Assembly: GCA_023150375.1 (NCBI GenBank)
Contig: JAKLLA010000017.1
Span: forward strand, 1 to 64,000
Origin: Burkholderiaceae bacterium
GTDB taxonomy: Bacteria > Pseudomonadota > Gammaproteobacteria > Burkholderiales > Burkholderiaceae_C
DNA: 64,000 nt
Reading direction: 5' to 3'
Positions 20,071-29,509 of this stretch are shown in pieces. The translations under genes and the position numbers were made by a program. How positions within the stretch are numbered: position 1 is the stretch's first letter; every line of letters begins with the position of its first letter. Under the pieces are notes generated by a model. That model made no database searches, had not been told where the DNA came from, and saw nothing but the letters and a program-made list of their open reading frames with translations.

Positions 20071-20623
20071 AGCGCGGCGGCAGCGCCTCCCAGCGGGCCA
20101 GGATGCGGTAGCCGCCGCCGGCGCCGAGCTGCGACTCGACCAGCACATGGCCCTGCACCGGCCAGGGCAGGGGGTCGAGGTCGGCCGGCGGCACGGCGCC
20201 GGCCGCCCGGCGCGCCAGGGTGACATGGGGCCGCCAGGGCCGGCGTTCGAGCGGCAGGCCGGCGGCGGCCACCGCTGAACCGAGGCGGCGCTGCCAGTCG
20301 CGCAGCGCCTCGGGCGGATGACAGGCCTGCAGCACCGCGGTGCCGCCGGGCCAGAGCGCGGCGCGATCCAGCCACAGCGTGCAGGGCGGGCCGGGCAGGG
20401 CGAAGGCCTCGCGCAGCGCCGGCAGCCGCGTGCGCGCCACGGCGCCGAGGAAGTGCAGCGTGACATGGCGCTTCGCCGCCGGCACACGGGCGGCCTGCGG
20501 CGGCCACTGCCAGCGCAGCGTGGCGGCCTCCAGCGCGTCCTGCAGCTCGGGCGGCGGCCAGAGCGCCAGGAACAGGCGGGCCTGTGGCGGCGGCGCCGCG
20601 CGGGTCGGGGTGCGCTTCGACAT
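20069..20623 (-). CDS. thpR: RNA 2',3'-cyclic phosphodiesterase (ThpR/LigT family)
   Basis: The 184-residue protein has the two HxTx motifs of the 2H phosphoesterase fold, HVTLHFLG and HVTLAR, about 80 residues apart. The N-terminal RLFLALWPP strand is typical of the family. ThpR opens 2',3'-cyclic phosphates to 2'-phosphates in RNA; the physiological substrate is unclear. Confidence 0.9.
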   Translation of the reverse strand: MSKRTPTRAAPPPQARLFLALWPPPELQDALEAATLRWQWPPQAARVPAAKRHVTLHFLGAVARTRLPALREAFALPGPPCTLWLDRAALWPGGTAVLQACHPPEALRDWQRRLGSAVAAAGLPLERRPWRPHVTLARRAAGAVPPADLDPLPWPVQGHVLVESQLGAGGGYRILARWEALPPR

Positions 20624-20688
20624 GCTGGCATCATCCCAGCTTCTGTCGTCCCATCGCCGTGCGGCCCGCCGGGCCGTGCGAAGGAGAA

Positions 20689-21705
20689 ATGATCGTGTCG
20701 CTGCGCCGTCGTCCCCTGTTGCATCTCGCCCTCGGTCTCGGCCTGCACAGCCTGGCTGCGACGGCCGCGCTGGCCGCCGGGCCGGCCGCGGCGCAGGGCG
20801 CGGACGCCTGGCCGCAGCGCCCGGTGCGCGTCGTGGTGCCGGCGCCGGCGGGCAGCTCGCTGGACGTGATCGTGCGCCTGCTCGGCGAGCGCCTGAAGGA
20901 GCGCTGGGGCCAGCCGCTGGTGGTGGAGAACAAGCCCGGCGCCGGCGGCATGCTGGGCATGGATGTCGTGGCCAAGGCGGCGCCGGACGGCTACACGCTG
21001 GGCATCGGCTTCAACGGGCCGATCGCCTTTGCGCCCTTCATGTATCGCAAGATGCCCTACCAGCCGGCGCGCGACCTGCTGCCGGTGGTGCTGACCACCT
21101 CCCAGCCCAACGTGCTGGCGGTGCCGGCCTCGGTGCCGGCGCAGACGCTGCCCGAGTTCGTCGCCTGGGCGAAGCAGCAGGCCGGCAAGGTCAGCTACGC
21201 CTCGGTGGGCAATGGCAGTTCCTCGCACCTGGCGATGGAGCTGTTCCGTCAGACCGCCGGCTTCGAGGCGGTGCACGTGCCCTACAACGGTTCGCCCCCG
21301 GCGGCCGCGTCGCTGGCGGCGGGCGAGACCCAGGCGCTGATGGCGGTCGCCCCGGCGCTGCTGCCGCTGGTGCAGGCCGGCAAGGTGAAGTTCCTGGCGG
21401 TCACCAGCGCGCAGCGCGTCGACAGCCTGAAGGCGCTGCCCACCGTGGCCGAAAGCGGCTTTGCCGGCTTCGAGGCGCTGGCCTGGAACGGCCTGTTCGC
21501 GCCCGCCGGCACGCCCGATGCGGTGGTGCGACGCCTCGAGACCGATGTGAATGCACTGCTGAAGGACCCGGCGGTGATCGAGTCCTTCCACCGCCAGGGG
21601 CTGATCCCCGGGGGCGGCAGCGCGGCCCAGTTCAAGGCCTACATCGAGGCCGAGAGCGCCAAGTGGGGCGCCATCATCCGGCGCGCCCAGATCTCGATCG
21701 ACTGA
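20689..21705 (+). CDS. Bug (TctC) family tripartite tricarboxylate transporter substrate receptor
   Basis: The 338-residue secreted receptor has a signal peptide (about 1-36), then the Bug signature RPVRVVVPAPAGSSLD and the VVENKPGAGG segment around the ligand pocket. The ATG at 20689 is preceded by AAGGAGA. No TctA or TctB membrane partners are in the window, so it is an orphan receptor of the kind greatly expanded in Burkholderiales. The ligand is probably a carboxylate. Confidence 0.9.
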   Translation: MIVSLRRRPLLHLALGLGLHSLAATAALAAGPAAAQGADAWPQRPVRVVVPAPAGSSLDVIVRLLGERLKERWGQPLVVENKPGAGGMLGMDVVAKAAPDGYTLGIGFNGPIAFAPFMYRKMPYQPARDLLPVVLTTSQPNVLAVPASVPAQTLPEFVAWAKQQAGKVSYASVGNGSSSHLAMELFRQTAGFEAVHVPYNGSPPAAASLAAGETQALMAVAPALLPLVQAGKVKFLAVTSAQRVDSLKALPTVAESGFAGFEALAWNGLFAPAGTPDAVVRRLETDVNALLKDPAVIESFHRQGLIPGGGSAAQFKAYIEAESAKWGAIIRRAQISID

Positions 21706-21711
21706 TCCCCC

Positions 21712-21740
21712 GACCCCCACCCCCCCACCCCCCCACGCCC
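21712..21740 (-). other. C-tract block with G-quadruplex potential
   Basis: Between the Bug gene and DUF808 the plus strand carries C5-A-C7-A-C7. Read on the minus strand this gives G-runs of 7, 7 and 5 separated by single T residues, then another G5 two bases on. It fits the intramolecular quadruplex pattern and lies immediately before the DUF808 start, where no ribosome-binding site is seen. Confidence 0.5.
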
Positions 21741-22693
<953 letters not shown>

Positions 22694-22697
<4 letters not shown>

Positions 22698-23863
22698 AGG
22701 CGGGAGCGCCGGAGCCCCCGGCGGGCCGGCCCGATCCCGCCGAGGCCTCGGACACCGCCCACGCCGCCGGCAGCGCGGCTGCGGGTCGCCGTGGCGGCCT
22801 GCTGCTGGCGCCGATGGAAGGGCTGATGGATGCCACGCTGCGCGACCTGATCACCCGCGTGGGCGGGGTGGAGCGCTGCGTCTCGGAGTTCGTGCGCATC
22901 ACCGACACCCTGCTGCCGGCACGGGTGTTCCACCGCATGGTGCCCGAGCTGCGCCAGGGGGGACGCACCCCGGCCGGCGTGCCGGTGCGGGTGCAATTGC
23001 TGGGCAGCGATGCCGCCTGCCTGGCCGACAACGCCGCGCTGCTGGCCACGCTGGGGCCCGAGGGCGTGGACCTGAACTTCGGCTGCCCGGCGCGCACCGT
23101 GAACCGCCACCGCGGCGGCGCGGCCCTGCTCGACGAGCCCGAACTGATCGGCCGCATCGTCGAGGCGGTACGCCGTGCAGTGCCCGCGCACCTGCCGGTG
23201 TCGGCCAAGATGCGCCTGGGCCTGCGCGACGACCGGCGTGCGCGCGACTGCGCCCAGGCCATCGAGGCCGCCGGAGCCTGCGAGCTGGTGGTGCATGCCC
23301 GGCTGCAGGTGCACGGCTACCGCCCGCCCGCCTACTGGGACCGCATCGCGACGCTGCGCGAGGCGGTGTGCCTGCCGCTGGTGGCCAATGGCGAGATCTG
23401 GACCGTCGAGGATGCGCGGCGCTGTCGTGCCGAATCGGGCTGCGAGCGGCTCATGCTCGGTCGCGGCGCGGTGGCCGACCCGGGGCTGGCGCGGGCGATC
23501 CTGGCGGCCGACGCGGGTGGGGCCGACGCGGCTGCCGAAACCGACCCCGTCGCCGACCTGACCGCCGCCGACCTGACCGCCTCCCAAGGGGCCGGCGTGG
23601 CGGACGCTGTTCCCGGCGCGGCCGTCGGCCTGCCCTGGACCCAGGTGCTGGGGCTGCTGGAGGATTTCTGGAGCCGCACCACGCATTCGCTCGAGCCGCG
23701 CCACCGGGCGGGCCGACTCAAGCAGTGGCTGCAACTGCTGCGTCTGCGCCACCCCGAGGCGGCGCAGGCCTACGCCGAACTGCGCACCGAGCACGACAGC
23801 CGGGTGATCGCCCTGCGCCTGTTCGGCCACCTGCCGACGCGGCCGTCGGTCGGGCCGGGCTGA
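22694..23863 (+). CDS. dusC: tRNA-dihydrouridine synthase (DusC type)
   Basis: The 389-residue flavoenzyme reduces uridine in the tRNA D-loop. The FMN-site strand LLLAPMEGLMD, the catalytic-Cys segment LNFGCPA and the NGEIW phosphate-binding loop are all present. DusC-type enzymes modify U16; the assignment to DusC rather than DusA or DusB rests on APMEGL and VNRHRGGAALL. The only start that keeps the N-terminal strand is GTG 22694, overlapping the DUF808 stop. An insertion rich in Ala/Asp (about 275-310) is longer than in E. coli DusC. Confidence 0.9.
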
Positions 23864-24046
23864 CGGTCCGGGCTCACGGGCCTACAGGCCCGCCGCCTCC
23901 GGCCGAAATCACGGGCAGACCCATCGGTGGCCCCGGCCGGCCGGTGCGGTCGACCGGTCGGGCGGGCCTTGAAGCCGCGCGTCCGGTCCCCACGTCTGCC
24001 GGCAACGGGACGCTTTGCCCCGTTGGCTCCCGAGAAGGTGACCCCG

Positions 24047-24394
24047 ATGAGATCGAACCCGACGAGTTCCGTGCGCCTGCCGCCGCACCTGACGGCGGTG
24101 TTCACCCTGGCCCGCCTGCTGCAGCGCATGGAGCTCGGCCACACGGTCGATGCCGGGCAGTACCGCAGCGTGGCCGAGCGCCTGGCGCAGGCGCTCGAAG
24201 CCGTGCCGGCTGACGAGGCCCTGTCGGCGGTGCTGCAGGCCCACCCGGCCGCCGCCGAGCTGTACGAGAACCTGCACTACCGCCACGCCGGTCTGTGCCG
24301 CTCGCCGCTCGAGCTGGCCGTCGAGGCCGAGAACCGCACCCGCGCGCTACTGGCCCGCCTGGGCCGCCACGACGAGGCGGGCCGTCCGGTCTGA
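24047..24394 (+). CDS. Hypothetical helical protein (115 residues)
   Basis: I do not recognise the family. The product is cytosolic and mostly helical (FTLARLLQRMELG, then AERLAQALEAV), with no membrane segment or metal motif. The ATG at 24047 follows GAAGG with suitable spacing, and codon use matches the neighbours, which supports a real gene. It stands alone between dusC and a convergent nitroreductase-like gene. Confidence 0.6.
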   Translation: MRSNPTSSVRLPPHLTAVFTLARLLQRMELGHTVDAGQYRSVAERLAQALEAVPADEALSAVLQAHPAAAELYENLHYRHAGLCRSPLELAVEAENRTRALLARLGRHDEAGRPV

Positions 24395-24466
24395 TCCGCC
24401 CCCGGGCCGTACGACGCGAGTCCGCGCCCCGATGGCGCGGCCGCGCTGCCCGCTGGCCGAGCGCCT

Positions 24467-25699
24467 TCAGCCCGCCTGCACGATGTCCGCCAGCGGCCGG
24501 CGCGGCGCCGGCCCCACCGGCGGGGCGTGGCCGATGCGCGCCCACATCTGCACCGTCTGCGGCGCCGGCCCGGCGCCCATCAGCGCCCGGGCGTCGGCAT
24601 AGGGCCCGGCCTGCTCCGGATACTCCTGCAGCGCCTGCTGCAGCGGGTGCACCGCCAGGCCCTGCGCGGTGGCGGCCAGCTGCACGCGGGCGTAGGCCCG
24701 GCCGGCCTGCACCTGCGTGGCCCGGGCGTTGTCGTCGCTGCGGATCCAGAAGAAGGCCGGGGTGGAGGCCAGCTTCGCGCTGAACGCCTCGAGCTGGCTG
24801 CGGGTGGCCCAGCTGTCGGGGGCCGGCGCCTGGCGGCGGTCGAACAGGCCCAGCCGGTCCAGCCAGACCACCTGGGCGTCCAGCAACGTCAGCCCGTCGC
24901 GGTGGCGCGCCACCTCGTCGGCGCCGACGCGCAGCACCCGGTAGGACTCGAGGATCGTTCGCGGCGTGGTCAGCTCGATGCGCCAGGCCTCGTCGGCGAC
25001 GGCGCGGTGGCGCGCCAGGGTCGCCGCATCCTGCCCGTCCACCCAGCCGAAGTGCAGCCCCGGGCCGGCGGCCGCCATCGCCGCGGCCAGCGCCTGCCAC
25101 TGGGCCGCCGACGGGGTCCGCTGCGGGTCGTAGGCGTTGCGGTTGGTGTGCCGCCGGGCGATCTGCGCGAACAGCGCATCGCGCGGCACGGTGGCATCGG
25201 GGTGCAGGCGGATCTGCGCCACCGGCCGGTCGTCGACCCGGTCGGCGGCGAAGACACCCTGCGGAAAGAGACGGATCTCGCAGCGCTGGCCGCGCTCGCG
25301 CGCAGCCAGGTCCAGCAGCTCCAGGAAGGTGCCCTGGCTCATCATGATCTGGCGCGACTGCGGATCGGTCTCGGGCAGCAGCCGGCTCGGGTCGCAGCGC
25401 AGCAGGATCTCGCCGGGTGTCGACAGATCCACCCGCCAGGACTGCAGGTTATGCGAGTGCGGCGCCAGCAGGGCCCAGCTCAGCGCCCAGCGGCGCACAT
25501 CGGACTCCGAGTCCGGCGGGCCCTGCCAGGCGGCGATGGCCTCGGGCGGCATGGCCGGTTGGCCGCAGCCGGCCAGCGTGACCGGCAGGGCCGCCAGGAT
25601 CGGCGCGCCGCCGAGCACGCGCAGCACGGCGCGGCGGGAGGGGGCAGCCGGGGCCGCCGGGACGGCCGACGATCGCGCAAGGGAGCGGGGGGTGTCCAT
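24467..25699 (-). CDS. Acg-like nitroreductase family protein with Tat lipoprotein signal
   Basis: The 410-residue protein resembles the Acg/nitroreductase-fold family (ALLAPHSHNLQSWRVDL for FMN binding, then IARRHTNRNAYDP). The N-terminus has SRRAVLRVLGG followed by a hydrophobic stretch and the lipobox LAGC, suggesting Tat export and lipidation. That is unusual for a flavin enzyme, though known in this family. I chose ATG 25699 because the signal starts nearby; 25771 is an alternative. The substrate is unknown. Confidence 0.8.
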   Translation of the reverse strand: MDTPRSLARSSAVPAAPAAPSRRAVLRVLGGAPILAALPVTLAGCGQPAMPPEAIAAWQGPPDSESDVRRWALSWALLAPHSHNLQSWRVDLSTPGEILLRCDPSRLLPETDPQSRQIMMSQGTFLELLDLAARERGQRCEIRLFPQGVFAADRVDDRPVAQIRLHPDATVPRDALFAQIARRHTNRNAYDPQRTPSAAQWQALAAAMAAAGPGLHFGWVDGQDAATLARHRAVADEAWRIELTTPRTILESYRVLRVGADEVARHRDGLTLLDAQVVWLDRLGLFDRRQAPAPDSWATRSQLEAFSAKLASTPAFFWIRSDDNARATQVQAGRAYARVQLAATAQGLAVHPLQQALQEYPEQAGPYADARALMGAGPAPQTVQMWARIGHAPPVGPAPRRPLADIVQAG

Positions 25700-25960
25700 G
25701 CCGGCAGTCTGCGCCGCGGGCGGACCGCCGGGAAGTGTCGATCGCGGCAAACCAGCTATGCGTTCGCGCATGGCCGATGCCGCCTGTCACAGGACCGGGG
25801 GGCGCAGCGATCCGGCGGGGTCGGCGCAGGGAGCTGCGCGAAGTCCGCGGCAGCGCCGTATCGCAGTGGGTCGACCCCTTCCTGGCGCGGGCGATTCCTG
25901 TCGCGCCGAGGGGGCAGGATCCGGTGCACGCCGCCCCGCCATGCCCATAATCGCGCAACG
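25700..25960. other. Divergent intergenic region
   Basis: The region holds the upstream sequences of the nitroreductase-like gene (minus) and the MFS gene (plus). A small hairpin ATGCG-TTCG-CGCAT lies at 25758-25771. CATAAT (25946-25951) ends 9 bases before the MFS ATG and may be its -10 box. I see no gene here. Confidence 0.4.
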
Positions 25961-27706
25961 ATGAGCCCGCCGCCGACCGACGCCCCGCCCGCCCGAACCT
26001 CTGCACCGGGGTCCGCGCCGGGGTCTGCGCCGGGGTCTGCGCCGGGGTCTGCCCCGGAAGGGGGCCGCAGCTCCACCTGGTCGACCCTGCGCCATCCGGC
26101 GTTTCGCGGCATCTGGCTGGCCAGCGGGCTGTACTTCGTCGCCAACGCGATGCACACGATGGCCGCGGCCTGGCTGATGGTGGACCAGGCCGGCTCCACC
26201 TTCCTGGCCGCGCTGGTGCAGACGGCGGTGTTCCTGCCGATGTTCGCGCTTTCCCTGCCCGCGGGTGTGCTGGCCGACACCACCGACCGGCGCCGGCTGA
26301 TCCTCGCCGCGCTGGCGGCGCAGGGCGTCGCGCTGCTGCTGCTGGCGCTGCTGCTCATGCTGGGCTGGGCCGGCCCGGCGACGGTGCTGGCGCTGACCTT
26401 CGTCACCGGTTGTTCGACGGCGCTGCTGTCGCCGGCCTGGAACTCGGCGGTGGAGGAGATCCTGCCGCGCGAGCGGCTGCCCGATGCCATCGTCGCGGTC
26501 AGCATCGCCTACAACGCCGCGCGGGCCCTGGGCCCCACCGTGGCCGGTCTGCTGTACGCCGGCGTGTCGGCCTGGGTGCTGGGCGGGGCGCAGCGCGACG
26601 CGGCCGGCGCCGAGGCGCTGGCGCGGGCCTCCGGCTGGGCCGGCGGCAGCGTGCTGCTGCTGTCGCTGGGCGGGGTGCTGGTGCTGGCCTGGGCGATGAA
26701 CCACTGGCCGCCGCGCCCGCACCCGCCCAGCCGCCTGCCGCCGGAGCGGCTCTGGGGCGGCACGCTGGCCGGGCTGCGCTACGCCTGGCATTCGCGGACC
26801 ATCCTGGCGCAGCTGCTGCGCACGGCGGCCTACGGCGGCGCCGGCTCGGCGCTGTGGGCGCTGCTGCCGGCCATCGGTGCGCAGCGCCTGGGCTCCGGGG
26901 CCGAAGGCTACGGCCTGATGATGGGCTGCCTGGGCGGCGGGGCGGTGCTGGTGGGCCTGGGCATCGGGCCGCTGCGCCAGCGCCTCGGCCTGGACGGCCT
27001 GGTCGCCGCCGCCTGCATGGTCTTCGCCGCCGCGATGGCGGTGGCGGCGCTGTCGCGCTGGGCGCTGCCGGTCTATCTGGCGCTGGCCGCGGCCGGGGGG
27101 GCCTGGATGAGCGTGATGTCCACCTTCAACACCGCCACCCAGACCAGCGCGCCGCCCTGGGTACGCTCGCGCGCGACCGCGCTGCACGTGCTGTCGGCGC
27201 TCGGCTCCTTCGCGCTGGGCTCGGCGCTGTGGGGGGCGGTGGCCGGCATGGTCGGGCTGCAGGCCGCGCTGCTGATCGCCGCGGCGCTGCTGCTGGCCGG
27301 GCTGCTGCTGGCCCGGCCCTTTCCGCTGCGCATGGGCCAGGCGCAGGAGGTCCGCCAGATGCCCTTCAAGGCCCTGCTGCTGGCCGACGAACCCGACCCC
27401 GAGGCCGGGCCGGTGGCGGTGGAGCTGATCTACCGCGTGCGCGCCGACGACGTGGCCGGCTTCCTGGCCGAGGCCGAGCAGCTGCGCGCACCGCGCCAGC
27501 GCGACGGGGCGAGCTTCTGGCGCCTGTACCGCGACCTGGACGATCGCACCCGCTACGTCGAGCGCTTCATCGTGCGCAGCTGGGCCGAGTACCTGCGCCA
27601 GCGCGAGCGCGCCACCGAGGCCGACCGCGCCCTGCAGGCGCGCGTCAACGCCTTCCTGGTCGAAGGCGAGCGGGTGCAGGTGCGGCACTATCTGGCCGAG
27701 CGCTAG
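25961..27706 (+). CDS. MFS transporter (EntS-like) with C-terminal monooxygenase-like domain
   Basis: The 581-residue fusion protein has a Pro/Ala/Gly-rich tail with four GSAP repeats (about 15-31). A 12-helix MFS carrier of the MFS_3/EntS type follows (SLPAGVLADTTDRRRL in loop 2-3). The C-terminus is a soluble domain of about 110 residues (VAVELIYRVRADDVAGFLAEAEQL, cited here as the segment near residue 485) that looks like an antibiotic-biosynthesis-monooxygenase ferredoxin-like fold. Carriers with this fused domain are known but have no defined substrate. No Shine-Dalgarno sequence precedes the ATG, so it may be leaderless. Confidence 0.85.
   Translation: MSPPPTDAPPARTSAPGSAPGSAPGSAPGSAPEGGRSSTWSTLRHPAFRGIWLASGLYFVANAMHTMAAAWLMVDQAGSTFLAALVQTAVFLPMFALSLPAGVLADTTDRRRLILAALAAQGVALLLLALLLMLGWAGPATVLALTFVTGCSTALLSPAWNSAVEEILPRERLPDAIVAVSIAYNAARALGPTVAGLLYAGVSAWVLGGAQRDAAGAEALARASGWAGGSVLLLSLGGVLVLAWAMNHWPPRPHPPSRLPPERLWGGTLAGLRYAWHSRTILAQLLRTAAYGGAGSALWALLPAIGAQRLGSGAEGYGLMMGCLGGGAVLVGLGIGPLRQRLGLDGLVAAACMVFAAAMAVAALSRWALPVYLALAAAGGAWMSVMSTFNTATQTSAPPWVRSRATALHVLSALGSFALGSALWGAVAGMVGLQAALLIAAALLLAGLLLARPFPLRMGQAQEVRQMPFKALLLADEPDPEAGPVAVELIYRVRADDVAGFLAEAEQLRAPRQRDGASFWRLYRDLDDRTRYVERFIVRSWAEYLRQRERATEADRALQARVNAFLVEGERVQVRHYLAER
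26012..26054 (+). repeat. 12-base tandem repeat encoding GSAP
   Basis: About four copies of a 12-base unit (GGGTCTGCGCCG with minor variants) encode Gly-Ser-Ala-Pro in the MFS N-terminal tail. Slippage would keep the frame. Confidence 0.8.
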
Positions 27707-27876
27707 CAGGCGGGCCGACCCGGGGCGCCGGCGGCCGACCGGCCGCAGCGGTCCGACCCTCCCCGCCTTCCCGTTCCTTCGGCCGGCCATCGGTACGCGA
27801 TACCGAGGAAGGCCGTGCTCGATCGCGCCGCGGCATGATGGCGCCCATTCCCCATGCGCAGCGGGAGACAGATGCA

Positions 27877-28383
27877 ATGAAGGTATTCGGCATGGCCGGC
27901 TGGTCCGGCTCGGGCAAGACCACGCTGGTCGAGCGGCTCATCCCGGTGTTCACCGCACAGGGCCTGAGCGTGTCGGTGATCAAGCACGCCCACCACGGCT
28001 TCGACCTCGACCGGCCCGGCAAGGACTCCTGGCGGCACCGCGAGGCCGGCGCCACGCAGGTGCTGATGCTGTCCAACGACCGCTGGATCCTGATGCACGA
28101 GCTGCGCGGCGCGCCCGAGCCGACGCTGGAGGAGCAGCTACGCCTGCTCGCCCCCTGCGACCTGGTGCTGATCGAGGGCTACAAGGCCGCCGCGGTGCCC
28201 AAGATCGAGATCCACCGCCCCGCCCACGGGCGCCCACCGCTGTGGCCCGAGAACCCGCACGTGGTCGCGGTGGCCAGCGACGACGCCATCGACTGCCCGC
28301 TGCCGGTGTTGCCGCTGAACGAGCCGCAGGCGGTGGCGGAGTTCATCCTGGCGCACCCTCAGGCGGCCTCCAGGTCCGACTGA
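27877..28383 (+). CDS. mobB: Molybdopterin-guanine dinucleotide biosynthesis protein B
   Basis: The 168-residue P-loop GTP-binding protein assists MobA in making the guanine dinucleotide molybdenum cofactor. The P-loop GWSGSGKT lies at 8-15 and the characteristic VIKHAHHGFDLDRPGKDSW segment (written here as residues 34-52) and LVLIEGYK follow. GGGAGA lies at 27862-27867, about 9 bases before the ATG. No other mo genes are adjacent. Confidence 0.93.
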   Translation: MKVFGMAGWSGSGKTTLVERLIPVFTAQGLSVSVIKHAHHGFDLDRPGKDSWRHREAGATQVLMLSNDRWILMHELRGAPEPTLEEQLRLLAPCDLVLIEGYKAAAVPKIEIHRPAHGRPPLWPENPHVVAVASDDAIDCPLPVLPLNEPQAVAEFILAHPQAASRSD

Positions 28384-28504
28384 TCGACCTCCCCGGGCTT
28401 GGGCATACTGCGCGCACCGGTCGGACGCAGCGTCGGCTGCGGCCATGACACGACCCGGCCGCAGGACCGTCTCCGGCCGTCCGCGACCTGCTGGGCCCCC
28501 CGCC

Positions 28505-29431
28505 ATGGAACTTCGTCAGCTGCGCTACTTCGTCCGCGTGGTCGAGCGCGGCAGCATGGGCCGTGCCGCGCAGGACCTGGGGGTGCACACCTCGGCGCTG
28601 AGCCAGCAGATCAGCCGCCTGGAAGGCGAGCTGTCCACCCGGCTGCTGCAGCGCAGCGCCACCGGGGCGGTGCCCACGGATGCCGGCCTGGCCTTCTTCC
28701 AGCAGGCCCAGCTCGCGCTGCGCCATGCCGACGACGCGGTGCAGGCCGCGCAGCAGGCCCGACTGGCCGGGCATGTCAGCGTGGGCCTGGCCCCTTCCAC
28801 CTCGGCCGTGCTGGCGCTGCCGCTGATGCAGGCCATGCGCGCACGCTACCCGGACGTGCGCCTGCGCCTGGTCGAAAGCCTGTCGGGCAACCTGGCGGCG
28901 CTGCTGGACACCCGCCGGCTCGACCTGGCGGTGCTGTTCGAGACCGAGGCCGCGCGCCGCTGGAGCGTGCAGCCGCTGCTGGAGGAGCGGCTGTTCCTGA
29001 TCGGCCGGCGTGACCTGCCCGGCATGCCCGCCGGGCGCAGCGTGCGCATCGCGCAGCTCTGCGGCCTGCCGCTGGTGCTGCCCAGTGGCGGCCATGGCCT
29101 GCGCGCCATCGTCGACGCCGCGTTCGCACGCGAGCGCCGCGAGGCGCAGGTGGTGCTGGAGGTCGACGGCCTGGCCGTGCTGATGGACGCGGTGCGCGCC
29201 GGCCTCGCGGCCACCGTGCAGCCCGGCGCGGCGACGGTGCGCCTGCCGGCCGACGAGATGCTGCGCATCGCGATCGCCGAGCGCAGCGCGCGGCGGCGCA
29301 ATGTGCTGGCCAGCCTGTGTGACGACGAGCTCTCCCCCGCCGCGCTGGCCGCCCGCGTGGTGCTCCAGCAGGTGGCCACCGAGCTGGTCGCGGCGCGGCG
29401 CTGGCCCGGCGCGACCCTTCACGAAGCCTGA
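28505..29431 (+). CDS. LysR family regulator, probable TcuR of the tricarballylate genes
   Basis: The 308-residue LysR protein has an N-terminal winged helix (MELRQLRYFVRVVERGS, then AAQDLGVHTSALSQQISRLE) and a C-terminal ligand-binding domain. It lies 78 bases upstream of tcuA on the same strand. In Salmonella the tcu genes are controlled by the LysR protein TcuR, so this is the likely equivalent. The effector would be tricarballylate or a related tricarboxylate. Confidence 0.82.
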   Translation: MELRQLRYFVRVVERGSMGRAAQDLGVHTSALSQQISRLEGELSTRLLQRSATGAVPTDAGLAFFQQAQLALRHADDAVQAAQQARLAGHVSVGLAPSTSAVLALPLMQAMRARYPDVRLRLVESLSGNLAALLDTRRLDLAVLFETEAARRWSVQPLLEERLFLIGRRDLPGMPAGRSVRIAQLCGLPLVLPSGGHGLRAIVDAAFARERREAQVVLEVDGLAVLMDAVRAGLAATVQPGAATVRLPADEMLRIAIAERSARRRNVLASLCDDELSPAALAARVVLQQVATELVAARRWPGATLHEA

Positions 29432-29479
29432 ACACCGCTTGCCGGCGCGCCGGCTACCGGCATCCACCGGCTCTCCCTA

Positions 29480-29495
29480 GAGTGCGCCTGCACTC
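29480..29495 (+). promoter_or_regulatory. Candidate LysR operator or hairpin upstream of tcuA
   Basis: GAGTGC and GCACTC form a perfect inverted repeat around GCCT, ending 14 bases before the tcuA ATG. A second palindrome (GCCGGCGCGCCGGC, 29441-29454) stands upstream. Either could be bound by the adjacent LysR protein, but their closeness to the start also allows an mRNA hairpin. Confidence 0.35.
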
Positions 29496-29509
29496 GAAAT
29501 GGAGAGACG

